Assembly (NCBI GenBank): GCA_016868575.1
Contig: VGGL01000023.1
Location: forward strand, 1-32,366
DNA: 32,366 bases
Reading direction: 5' to 3'
From: Bacteroidota bacterium
GTDB lineage: Bacteria; Bacteroidota; Bacteroidia; Bacteroidales; FEN-979
Below, in pieces: positions 14,548 through 22,877 of the stretch. The translations under genes and the position numbers were made by a program. The first letter of the stretch is position 1; each line of letters opens with the position of its first letter. The notes beneath the pieces are model-generated. The model was not told the origin of the DNA and did no database searches. It was given only the letters and a program-made list of their open reading frames with translations.

Positions 14548-16374
14548 CTACTCCGGTAACTTTATCCCTTCAATCTTCCGGTAATCAGGTATATCCTTCA
14601 AGGAGTAATAATCGATTTTCATATCGTCGACATAAAAAGGATTGGTTTTTGAAGGATTATAGAAATATATTTTCCCTGTGCCGTTTGCAGGAAAGTTTGA
14701 GGGTACGTAAACAGCAGCCTGAATCCGGGTCCATCGGTTTGTCTGTGCAAATCTTTCAAGGTAGACAGGGTTGTAACTGATGCTCTTGCCGTCAATCTGA
14801 AAATCGATGACCAGGGTAGCTTCTGTTCTTTCCTGTGGTGTTAATATCCATGCTTCAACACAGATGATCCGGTTGCTTGTGACAAACAAAGAGTCAAGTC
14901 GCTTTTCGACACCAATACTATAAGGAATGATTGTGTCTGTCCTCGACGACCGGTTTCCCTTATGTGCAATGCCCTCGAAGCGTGTCCGCGTGTTCATCCA
15001 GCCCTGATCGGTTTCCATATCGGTAGAAAGCGTTGTTTCAGCAATGATGCCTTCTACAGGCAGGTATACTCTTGCTTTCTGATGAACGCTCAAGAAAGAA
15101 TCCATGAATATCTCCGAGGTGATATCGGAGGGTGGGTAAATCCATCGTGTGTGCTGATAGAACTGAAAAATATTAAGACCCATAAGGAAAATGACTGTTA
15201 TCGAGAGAAGACGTTTAAATGACTTGGCTTGGATCACCTTGTAAAGATGAAGTAAAAGAATTCCAACCACGACGTATATATCAATGAAGACACGCTGTCC
15301 GCATTTAGAAGCATAATACCAGACCCACCAGCAGGAGGTGATATAAATAAAGATAACAAGGAACGCAAGAAGCCAATAAAACCTGTATCGGTTTTGCCTG
15401 AACAGGCCAATCAATCCTGCAAGAGAAATGAAGGCCATGGGAGTATAGATGAACCATCCACGATTGAAACCGAATAGGATGTTCAGGACATTTGGTTTCA
15501 GTATATCGAGCCTCTCTGCTCCGTAAGCATACACAAGCCATTGACCGGTCTGCAATTTCCACAGGATGAAAGGAATTGAAATGAGAATAACAGCCAGAAT
15601 ACCGCCAAATAGTAAAGTCAATGGTTCCCGAAGGACTTTCCGGAACGACGCGGCAAGGGATGCGTTACTCCCGGCCAGGAATGGGACGAGGAGCAAGATC
15701 AATCCATTTGTCGGTCTTATCATGACTATCAGGATGAAAAGCAGCAGTGAAAATATGAACCACTTATGCCTGTAGTTGTGTATGCAATGAAAAGATGTAC
15801 AAACGAATCCGGTAATTAAAGTGAAAGAGAAGACATGCGTCATGGAAGCCTCGACAATGGTAAAGAAGAGAAGGTTGGTGCCGATGGTGACTGCCAGGGT
15901 GATGAATGCTGCAGTCCGTTCATCAGCTGCGAAACACGCAAGCGCTTTCTGTAACCATCGTGCTCCTAGCCACAGGTACATCAATGCAGAAATAGCGATC
16001 AGATACTGGTAGGGTAACGAATACCCATCCATTGGATAATGCGTAAGCCAGGCTATCAGATGCCCCAGAAGAAAAAAAGGAAGCCAGATGATTGCCAGGC
16101 CGGGAAAATATTTGTTGACTTTCTTTTCACCTGCCTGGTTCCTGAATTCCTTAAAAACAGACTTATCTGAAGGATAATATTGTGCTTCATACTGTTCTAC
16201 GAAACCAAATTGAAGATCATGATAGATGAATATAGCCGGGAGGTAAGCATAGTAGCCTTTCCCATCACTGTTGATGACCCGGTCCCAGGGTTTTGCAGGT
16301 TCTTTAAATCCAAAGAAGAGCGCGATGTAGATTAAAAGAATTATCTCTGGGATATGTCTGTAAACATATTTCAT
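14548..16374 (-). CDS. Multi-pass membrane glycosyltransferase-like protein (GT39/ArnT-type)
   Basis: 608 residues from ATG 16374 (MKYVYRHIPEIILLIYIALFF); an in-frame ATG at 16431 would add 19 residues. About ten to twelve hydrophobic helices span 1-440, with the extracytoplasmic acidic loop 'DRVINSDGKGYYAYLPA' near the N-terminus, as in polyprenyl-phosphate-dependent GT-C enzymes of the dolichyl-phosphate-mannosyltransferase/ArnT type. The last 150 residues are non-membrane and strand-rich (ATLVIDFQIDGKS, KIYFYNPSKTNPFYVDDMKI), like a carbohydrate-binding jelly roll. It probably transfers sugar to a surface glycan or protein. Donor and acceptor are unknown, and no other glycan-assembly gene is nearby. 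Confidence 0.75.
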   Translation of the reverse strand: MKYVYRHIPEIILLIYIALFFGFKEPAKPWDRVINSDGKGYYAYLPAIFIYHDLQFGFVEQYEAQYYPSDKSVFKEFRNQAGEKKVNKYFPGLAIIWLPFFLLGHLIAWLTHYPMDGYSLPYQYLIAISALMYLWLGARWLQKALACFAADERTAAFITLAVTIGTNLLFFTIVEASMTHVFSFTLITGFVCTSFHCIHNYRHKWFIFSLLLFILIVMIRPTNGLILLLVPFLAGSNASLAASFRKVLREPLTLLFGGILAVILISIPFILWKLQTGQWLVYAYGAERLDILKPNVLNILFGFNRGWFIYTPMAFISLAGLIGLFRQNRYRFYWLLAFLVIFIYITSCWWVWYYASKCGQRVFIDIYVVVGILLLHLYKVIQAKSFKRLLSITVIFLMGLNIFQFYQHTRWIYPPSDITSEIFMDSFLSVHQKARVYLPVEGIIAETTLSTDMETDQGWMNTRTRFEGIAHKGNRSSRTDTIIPYSIGVEKRLDSLFVTSNRIICVEAWILTPQERTEATLVIDFQIDGKSISYNPVYLERFAQTNRWTRIQAAVYVPSNFPANGTGKIYFYNPSKTNPFYVDDMKIDYYSLKDIPDYRKIEGIKLPE

Positions 16375-16507
16375 TGATAAGAATGTTTTATGGTTTGTCT
16401 TCTCATTGCAAAATCCGGATATATTAACCACCCCGTTACCGGAGTAAATGGACCACCCTCCCTGAGATCATTGTTCTTATTTGAAACACCCTCATCAGAC
16501 GTATATG

Positions 16508-16515
16508 CAAATATA
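16508..16515 (-). promoter_or_regulatory. -7 box for the membrane glycosyltransferase gene
   Basis: The minus strand reads TATATTTG, an exact TAnnTTTG match, about 130 bases upstream of ATG 16374 in the divergent gap. Confidence 0.4.
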
Positions 16516-16596
16516 GGTTATTATTTCACCATACTAAACATTACTTAAAATCATGGTCTTCTATTCTGCCTGGTCAAATGCTTCTCAGAAAATATA

Positions 16597-16604
16597 TACT
16601 TTTA
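16597..16604 (+). promoter_or_regulatory. Probable -7 box for the glycoside hydrolase operon
   Basis: TACTTTTA inside TATACTTTTAGCT, 24 bases before ATG 16628. It is the same extended sequence as at 4193-4205. Confidence 0.4.
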
Positions 16605-16627
16605 GCTTCTTAAAGATGTAACAAAGT

Positions 16628-19600
16628 ATGCATATCATCATATCTATATTAAACAAAGTAAAATTCATTGCTGCCGCAATATTTCTTCCTTTTATACTCC
16701 ATGCAAATAACAACGCAGCAAACAATAGAGATTCCACTCTTTTTTCAGGGATCATTCATGTTGCCTTGATTAGTGAACGCGTGGATGCAGAAATCAGGAC
16801 TGCCGTTGCCAAAATAAATCAGGTTGAAGGAATTAGCGTCACAGTCATTACCCACAAACAGTCAGGTAGGCCAGGTAGCCTGAAAACATACGATATAGTC
16901 TGGATCCACCGTGCCGACAGCAGTGAGTTACGTAAACAGGAACGAAGTGAAGCCCTCATCACCTCTCTGAAGAAGTATGTTGAAGATGGCGGAAGCCTGC
17001 TGCTTTCTCAGGACGGATGCAGGTACCTGACCCTCCTCGGGCTTGAAAACAAACCTCCGGAGCTAAGAAATAAACCATGCATTGATGAAGGCTATGGCCG
17101 CAGGCTTGGGTTTCATGCTTTTCTGAGTCATCCGGTCTTTCAGGGGATGAATGGCGGAGCTTATGTGCTGGTGCCCAGGCAAGACACCAAAGTCCGCGTT
17201 TGGGGCTATTTTGGAGAAGATGTCATTCCCGCAGGAAGGGTTGTTGGCGTCGATTGGGACTACATATTTCTAAGGGAAGCATCGAAGGTCATCATGGAAT
17301 ATCGTCCTGGCAAGGGAAAGGTAATGGCCGTTGGCGGATATATGCAGTTCACTTTGCCGAATGATCACGCAGAACATCTTCTGCTCTTTACGAAAAATAC
17401 GTTGCGTTATCTCTCAGGGGAGAAAATGGACACACCCCTCAGACACTGGGACTTCTCCCCTCCTGTTGTCTCTGCCTGCCAGCCCGAATATGCGCTTCAG
17501 CCCATCTCCTACTCCCCATCAGTCAAATGGGATATTCCCTCCTCCCCCATCGATCTTACACAGCGATACGCTACGGATGATTTTTGGGATGTAGCCGGCG
17601 AACGGATGGTGCTGATGGGACAACAGCCTTCCGGCATCGATGAGATCTGGGCGCACCCTTTCATGGCGCTTAGGAATTATGAGGTTAGCATCAAGTTTTC
17701 ATACAGGGATACCATGTACCGGCTCCGAGATGAAAAGCCTGAAATCCAGGTGACTCCTGATGCTTTCATCCGCACCTACCGTTTCCCAAGAGCCTACCTC
17801 AAAGAGGTGATCACCGTTCATCCAGACCAGCCTGTTGCTGTTGTCCATTATGAATATCATGGGGTTTACGATGCCCGTCTCGAAATCCGCTTTCATTCTA
17901 TATTGCGACTGATGTGGCCATACTCCGAGAAAGTACTTGGGAATATCCAGTTCACCATGGACAAGGGATTGAACGGCTTCATGATCAGGGATCGATCTGC
18001 ATCCTTTGTTTGCATGCTTGGTGCCAACAAACGGTACGCACAGCAGACACTCGGCCCTGCCTCCAATTCGCTCTCTCCAAAAGAACCTCCAAACTCCGAG
18101 TCCGGGGAAGGATACAACAGGTTCCAGTCATCCGGGCTGTTTCATGTCAAGCTATCTCCAGTCGACTACTTCGATGTGGTTATTGCTGCGTCATCTGAAG
18201 GAATTGAAAAAACCAAGGCATACTATGAAGAGGCGCTGAAGAACCCGCTATCCGTTTACAAAGCCTCCCAAAACCATGCGCAGGAATTATTGAAGAACAA
18301 GATGACGGTGACGACTCCCGATGTCGACTTCAATACCGGGTATCGGTGGGCAATGCTTGGGACCGACCGTTTCTTTGTTCACACACCCGGGATCGGAAAA
18401 TCGCTGGTTGCTGGTTATGCGACCACCAAACGGGGATGGGACGGAGCACACAAGGTCAACGGAAGACCGGGCTATGCCTGGTATTTTGGACGTGACGGGG
18501 TTTGGTCGGCATTCGCCCTTTTGGGTTACGGCGATTTTGAGAAAGTGAGGGAGATATTGAAAACCTACTGCGCCTTTCAGGATCTGGACGGGAAGGTCTA
18601 CCATGAATTGAGCACCGGCGGTATCGTCCATTATGACGCTGCCGATGCCACACCACTCTTCCTGATCCTGGCAGGAAGGTATTATCAGTATTCCGGCGAT
18701 TCCCTCTTTATCCGTGAGATCCGGCAACCCATCCGAAAAGCAATGGCTTATTGCTTTTCGACCGACACCGACCAGGATCACCTGATTGAGAACACCAACG
18801 TAGGCCATGGCTGGATTGAAGGCGGACGGTTGTTTGGCTGTCACTCGACCTTATATCTCTCCTCCCTGTGGGCTGAGGCATTAGCGGCAACAGCTTTCCT
18901 TTGCTCGTCCTGGGGAGAATCTGAAGACGCTGCGCTTCTGAAGAAGGAATCGGATGAGGTTAAAATGAGCATTGATCAGCAATTCTGGGACAAGGAAGGG
19001 CAATATTTCTATGAAGGAAAGTTCAGGGATGGAACCTTTATGAAGGAGTTTACCATCCAGAACAGCATCCCGCTTTACCTTCGTCAGGTAAAGCATGAAA
19101 AATCCAAACCCATCCTGGAGGCTTTTGCCGGACTTGGATTTACTTCTGACTGGGGCTGCCGAATGATCCCAACGCAGTCTCCTCATTACCGCCCCAATGG
19201 ATACCATGATGGCAATGTATGGCCGCTGTTCACCGGATGGACAGCCCTGGCTGAATATGCCCAGAACAGGCCTGTCCAGGGATATTCTCATATCATGAAC
19301 AACCTGCAGAATTACCGTCATCGCGCATTGGGATTTGTCGATGAAGTGCTCCATGGGGATGTCTTTAAAGAATCGGGTGTCTGTCCTCACCAATGTTGGT
19401 CGGAAACCATGGTTTTACAGCCGGTGTCAGAAGGATTGCTCGGAATCAAGCCTGATGCTTCCAATAAAACTGTTGCGTTTACACCCGCTTTGCCGGCAGA
19501 CTGGGACTCTCTGCATGTGCACAACATCCAATACTGGAATGGTACGCCGGATATTGACATGAACAGGCAAAACGGTAAGTATCATTGGACATTCTCCAAC

Positions 19601-20050
19601 CATGGAACGGCAGAGGTGAGGATGTTGTTTACACCTCCTTCAATCCCGCAGATGAGTTACTCACAATGGAAGCTGGAGGGTGTTTCTCAGCCATGGCAGG
19701 GTGAGCTTGCACCACTTGCCGCCATTCCACTGATCATTAAAGACAAAATAACCCTTGAAATTCCTTACAGCGGGGGTATCTCTGTCCTCCCGGTATGCCC
19801 GGATCCGAAGCCTGGTCATGCATCCGAAAATATCCGGATCATCCGTGATGAATTGAACGGAAATCAGTATGAGATAACTGTGGAAGCCCAAGGGGGCACC
19901 CGGCATCAGTTTCGTGTCTACGCTGCAAACCTCCCGGGAATGGTAACGAACGGAACGATTGTCAATACGGAGAACAACATCTATACAATCGCAGTTGAAT
20001 TCCCTGAAAACGAGCCGATAACAAGGAGAACCATTACCATCAGTCTATGA
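16628..20050 (+). CDS. Secreted ThuA-like / amylo-alpha-1,6-glucosidase-like fusion protein
   Basis: 1140 residues with a signal peptide (FIAAAIFLPFILHA). Residues 35-240 look like a ThuA/class I amidotransferase-like flavodoxin fold (YDIVWIHRAD, YVEDGGSLLLSQDG, HPVFQG, GKVMAVGGYMQF). About 280-560 is a beta-rich domain. About 565-980 is an (alpha/alpha)6 barrel of the glycogen-debranching (GDE C-terminal, GH133/GH15-like) type, with AWYFGRDGVWSAFALLGYGD near 620, QDLDGKVYHELS, YDAADATPLFLIL and WPLFTGWTALAEY. The remainder is beta-rich. The natural substrate is unknown (an alpha-glucan or another glycan). Its stop overlaps the start of the next hydrolase by 4 bases (ATGA), so they are co-translated. 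Confidence 0.78.
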   Translation: MHIIISILNKVKFIAAAIFLPFILHANNNAANNRDSTLFSGIIHVALISERVDAEIRTAVAKINQVEGISVTVITHKQSGRPGSLKTYDIVWIHRADSSELRKQERSEALITSLKKYVEDGGSLLLSQDGCRYLTLLGLENKPPELRNKPCIDEGYGRRLGFHAFLSHPVFQGMNGGAYVLVPRQDTKVRVWGYFGEDVIPAGRVVGVDWDYIFLREASKVIMEYRPGKGKVMAVGGYMQFTLPNDHAEHLLLFTKNTLRYLSGEKMDTPLRHWDFSPPVVSACQPEYALQPISYSPSVKWDIPSSPIDLTQRYATDDFWDVAGERMVLMGQQPSGIDEIWAHPFMALRNYEVSIKFSYRDTMYRLRDEKPEIQVTPDAFIRTYRFPRAYLKEVITVHPDQPVAVVHYEYHGVYDARLEIRFHSILRLMWPYSEKVLGNIQFTMDKGLNGFMIRDRSASFVCMLGANKRYAQQTLGPASNSLSPKEPPNSESGEGYNRFQSSGLFHVKLSPVDYFDVVIAASSEGIEKTKAYYEEALKNPLSVYKASQNHAQELLKNKMTVTTPDVDFNTGYRWAMLGTDRFFVHTPGIGKSLVAGYATTKRGWDGAHKVNGRPGYAWYFGRDGVWSAFALLGYGDFEKVREILKTYCAFQDLDGKVYHELSTGGIVHYDAADATPLFLILAGRYYQYSGDSLFIREIRQPIRKAMAYCFSTDTDQDHLIENTNVGHGWIEGGRLFGCHSTLYLSSLWAEALAATAFLCSSWGESEDAALLKKESDEVKMSIDQQFWDKEGQYFYEGKFRDGTFMKEFTIQNSIPLYLRQVKHEKSKPILEAFAGLGFTSDWGCRMIPTQSPHYRPNGYHDGNVWPLFTGWTALAEYAQNRPVQGYSHIMNNLQNYRHRALGFVDEVLHGDVFKESGVCPHQCWSETMVLQPVSEGLLGIKPDASNKTVAFTPALPADWDSLHVHNIQYWNGTPDIDMNRQNGKYHWTFSNHGTAEVRMLFTPPSIPQMSYSQWKLEGVSQPWQGELAPLAAIPLIIKDKITLEIPYSGGISVLPVCPDPKPGHASENIRIIRDELNGNQYEITVEAQGGTRHQFRVYAANLPGMVTNGTIVNTENNIYTIAVEFPENEPITRRTITISL

Positions 20051-21747
20051 AAAAGATAATCGGTGTCATGATGGTATGGTTGGCATCCGTTCACCTGCCG
20101 GCACAGTATCTTTCGCATTTGCAGGTATCATCTGAAGATCCCCTGTATTCAACTTATGCCGCACCGCTGGAAAGGTCTTCCTACAAACTCGATCAGGGCT
20201 ACCAGATGCTTTGGAATGATCCGGGAAGGGGGATCGATTTTATCTCTTCCGACGGACCAAATCTGGGAATGGCCTTCGGCATCGGTGACCAGGTCAGGTA
20301 CACCCTGCAGGAAATGCATGCCAAACCAATTGTAACGGCCACCTACAGCGACATGGTTCGGTTCCATTACCGGCCATTCCGGGAGCTTGCGGTGGAGGTG
20401 TTTTTTGATGTTTACAGCTCTTCAACGGCGCTTCGTGAATATTCGATCCAAAACACCGGAACGGAAACCATCCAGGTCACCCTGATGCCCTTCTTGTACT
20501 ACCCTTCCATCGATGTATCCGGGAAGCGGATCATCCAGGAAGAGGACGGGACGTTTTCCGATCGCATCCGGAAGAAAAGGGACGGATGGATGGAGGAACA
20601 TCGCATCCCCGTTTTTGAAGACATCATGATGACGCATCTGATCTCCCGGAAGCCGGATTCCATCGTGACATTTCCCATCAATACAGAGTCATCTTTTGGA
20701 AAATCGAGGGAATGGGTCAACAGGTTCATGGAAGGGATCCCGAAGGCCATGCTGGGAAAGGGCCTGCGTTGTGTCATTTTATATCAAACCATCACCCTTG
20801 TTCCAGGTCAAACGGCTGTTGTAAGGGCAGCACTTCATCTTGAGGATATCCATGATCAGAAGTCATCTAATAGAGATATTTTAAGTATTGATTTACAATC
20901 TATTGAAGCTGCTAATCTAAAGCTTTACGCTAAGATGCCCAAACTTGATTTTGATACGGAAGATGAAGCTCTTACCTACTGGTCAGCATTCAACCTGATG
21001 CGCCAGTGCATGATGCAGCCTGAAGGGAAATGCACCTACAATTATTATGTTTTTTCGCGAGAACCAAAATGGGGCTGGGGATATGGCGGCCAGGTCTTTC
21101 ATGAGAGCCTGACGATGATGGCGTATGCCCTGATGGATCCGATGTCGGCGATGAATTCGCAGCGGGTATACATGGAACGGCAGGATCCGGATGGTTACAT
21201 CAACTACCGGACAGGCCCTTACCTGGATGAGACGATCATCCACAACGGGATGAAGACCTCCTCGGCGCCATGGTACAACTATCAAAACCTCGAGATATTC
21301 ACGATCATAGAAGACAAACAGTTTCTGAAGGAAGCCTATGTCTCAGGAAAAAAGTTCTACGGCTATTATTCTGCCTCGCGTGATTCAAACCAGAACGGAT
21401 TGTGTTCATGGGGCGCTCATGCAGAGCTTGAATCGGTGCGGGATGCGCGGGTTGGCGTATGTGATAAGGTAGGCCGGCCGGGAAATTTCGAAGGTCCGGA
21501 TGTCAATGCCATGCTGGTGAAAGAAGCCCGGTCACTTTCGCAGATGGCTGCCATCCTTGGATATGCTACTGAATCAAAGACTTTTAAAGAGCAGGCAGAT
21601 AGACGGTCAGCTCTGATCAACCGGAAGATGTGGGATGAGAAAGATGGTTTTTATTACAATGTCAACCTGGCCGTAAGACCTATATCTGGGCAGGGATTGT
21701 TGCAAGGATGCTTTTTGATGAAAGGTATACTTTTAATTAATAATTAA
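20047..21747 (+). CDS. Secreted GH63-like glycoside hydrolase, C-terminally truncated
   Basis: 566 residues with a signal peptide (MMVWLASVHLPAQ). An N-terminal beta domain (about 25-300) precedes part of an (alpha/alpha)6 barrel: WGWGYGGQVFHESLTMMAYAL, DPDGYINYRTGPY, SSAPWYNYQNLEIF, GPDVNAMLVKEARSLSQMAAILG and NRKMWDEKDGFYYNVN. GH63-type enzymes continue for roughly 200 more residues after this last motif, including the second catalytic acid. Here the frame ends about 30 codons later inside the (TAATTAA) array. The gene is therefore probably non-functional or altered. A different frame just before the array (21675-21735) reads KTYIWAGIVARMLFDERY and could be the lost continuation. Confidence 0.72.
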   Translation: MKKIIGVMMVWLASVHLPAQYLSHLQVSSEDPLYSTYAAPLERSSYKLDQGYQMLWNDPGRGIDFISSDGPNLGMAFGIGDQVRYTLQEMHAKPIVTATYSDMVRFHYRPFRELAVEVFFDVYSSSTALREYSIQNTGTETIQVTLMPFLYYPSIDVSGKRIIQEEDGTFSDRIRKKRDGWMEEHRIPVFEDIMMTHLISRKPDSIVTFPINTESSFGKSREWVNRFMEGIPKAMLGKGLRCVILYQTITLVPGQTAVVRAALHLEDIHDQKSSNRDILSIDLQSIEAANLKLYAKMPKLDFDTEDEALTYWSAFNLMRQCMMQPEGKCTYNYYVFSREPKWGWGYGGQVFHESLTMMAYALMDPMSAMNSQRVYMERQDPDGYINYRTGPYLDETIIHNGMKTSSAPWYNYQNLEIFTIIEDKQFLKEAYVSGKKFYGYYSASRDSNQNGLCSWGAHAELESVRDARVGVCDKVGRPGNFEGPDVNAMLVKEARSLSQMAAILGYATESKTFKEQADRRSALINRKMWDEKDGFYYNVNLAVRPISGQGLLQGCFLMKGILLINN

Positions 21748-21768
21748 TAATTAATAATTAATAATTAA
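21734..21768. repeat. Heptamer tandem repeat (TAATTAA)x5
   Basis: Five perfect copies. The stop codon of the truncated hydrolase falls in it, and the fragmentary beta-helix gene starts 21 bases after it. Confidence 0.9.
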
Positions 21769-21789
21769 TAGAAAATCAGTTAGTTGCTT

Positions 21790-22152
21790 ATGAGAAAGTT
21801 CGTTCTTTTCTTTATTATGCTATTTGAGATCATGCCTGAGTATGGTCAGGTGATTGAAGTGATTGGAGATGTTCAGGGCAGATGGGATGTGGACACGGTG
21901 AAGGTCATTGGAAACATCCGGGTGCCGGCTGGTGACGTGCTTACGATTGATCCGGGTGTGGTGGTACAATTTGACCGGTTTTACCGGCTTACCGTTGAAG
22001 GCCGGCTTCTGGCTGAAGGACAGCAAAGCGATAGCATTATTTTTACTATCCGGGATACCGCCAACTTCTCTGATTTCACCTCCAACCGGGGTGCATGGAA
22101 CGGGATGGTGTTTTCCAACACAGGTCAGCAGGATTCTTCCATCGGTATTTGA
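21790..22152 (+). pseudogene. N-terminal fragment of a secreted right-handed beta-helix protein
   Basis: 120 codons with a signal peptide (MRKFVLFFIMLFEIMPEYGQ) followed by the opening of a parallel beta-helix protein: RVPAGDVLTIDPGVVVQF, LTVEGRLLAEGQQSDSIIF and WNGMVFSNTGQQDSS. Full-length proteins of this type run for several hundred residues and end in a T9SS sorting domain. Here the frame stops where the next beta-helix rung should begin, and no continuation is visible in any frame of the next 80 bases. It is judged a truncated remnant, although a short expressed protein cannot be ruled out. The start is ATG 21790, two codons inside a TTG. Confidence 0.6.
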
Positions 22153-22232
22153 GCAATGCCTGCAGGCAATTATTGGCTGATCCTGCAACACCAAGAGCTG
22201 ATTCAATCCCATAAAATAATTCATGTGAAGTG

Positions 22233-22868
22233 ATGATGAAAACTTTAATCCCGGCTGTTATGGCCATTTTTTTTCTTCTTCCCGGCACAACATTGAGCCA
22301 GGTGGCGTATGATCCGGATAAGGATTATGCTTATGCGGAAATACTCCGGATGATGGATCAGGGTCTCGACATCAACCAGCAACTCACATATGGCACGGTC
22401 TTTCACTCCATCGCACACAGCTTTGGGTTTAGCGGCGATACAACCCATCTGGACTCTATCCTGATGATCGTCAGCAAAGCCGGGCATATCAAGGATCCTT
22501 TGTGGTTCCTTGAAGATCCCTATTCAGAAACAAAAAAGCATCTGTTCTACTATATCTCCAGATTGATAGCCAAGGGCAATGAGATCAGCATTGATACCTT
22601 GAAGCTGGTCATTGACCTGATTTACTACCGCCCCTGTGAAGGCTGTGACCGAAAATATTTTGATTTCATCAACTATCAGGATCAATTCGGAAAAACACCG
22701 CTGATGTATGCTTGTGAGTTAGACAAGCCGGCGCTGATCATTCATATACTGAATAAGGGCGGAAAACGGAATATCCGGGACAAGAAAGGGATGAAGGCCA
22801 TTGATTTCTGCCTCACCGAAAATGCCCGGCGCGCATTGCTCAAGAAAAAGCTGTGTGATTGTCCCTGA
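22233..22868 (+). CDS. Small secreted ankyrin-repeat-like protein
   Basis: 211 residues with a signal peptide (LIPAVMAIFFLLPGTTLSQ). The C-terminal 60 residues contain NYQDQFGKTPLMYACELDKPALIIHILNKG and then NIRDKKGMKAIDFCL, which match consecutive ankyrin repeats (GKTPLMYA...GA). The N-terminal half is degenerate, with cysteine pair PCEGCD. It is probably periplasmic and protein-binding; no partner is suggested by context. ATG 22236 is an equally good start. It is convergent with the next gene (9-base gap). Confidence 0.68.
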   Translation: MMKTLIPAVMAIFFLLPGTTLSQVAYDPDKDYAYAEILRMMDQGLDINQQLTYGTVFHSIAHSFGFSGDTTHLDSILMIVSKAGHIKDPLWFLEDPYSETKKHLFYYISRLIAKGNEISIDTLKLVIDLIYYRPCEGCDRKYFDFINYQDQFGKTPLMYACELDKPALIIHILNKGGKRNIRDKKGMKAIDFCLTENARRALLKKKLCDCP

Positions 22869-22877
22869 AAAGTGGTA

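Noticed and set aside
16628-21747. A polysaccharide utilisation locus
   Set aside because: Two secreted hydrolases are present but there is no SusC/SusD pair or hybrid sensor regulator in the window.
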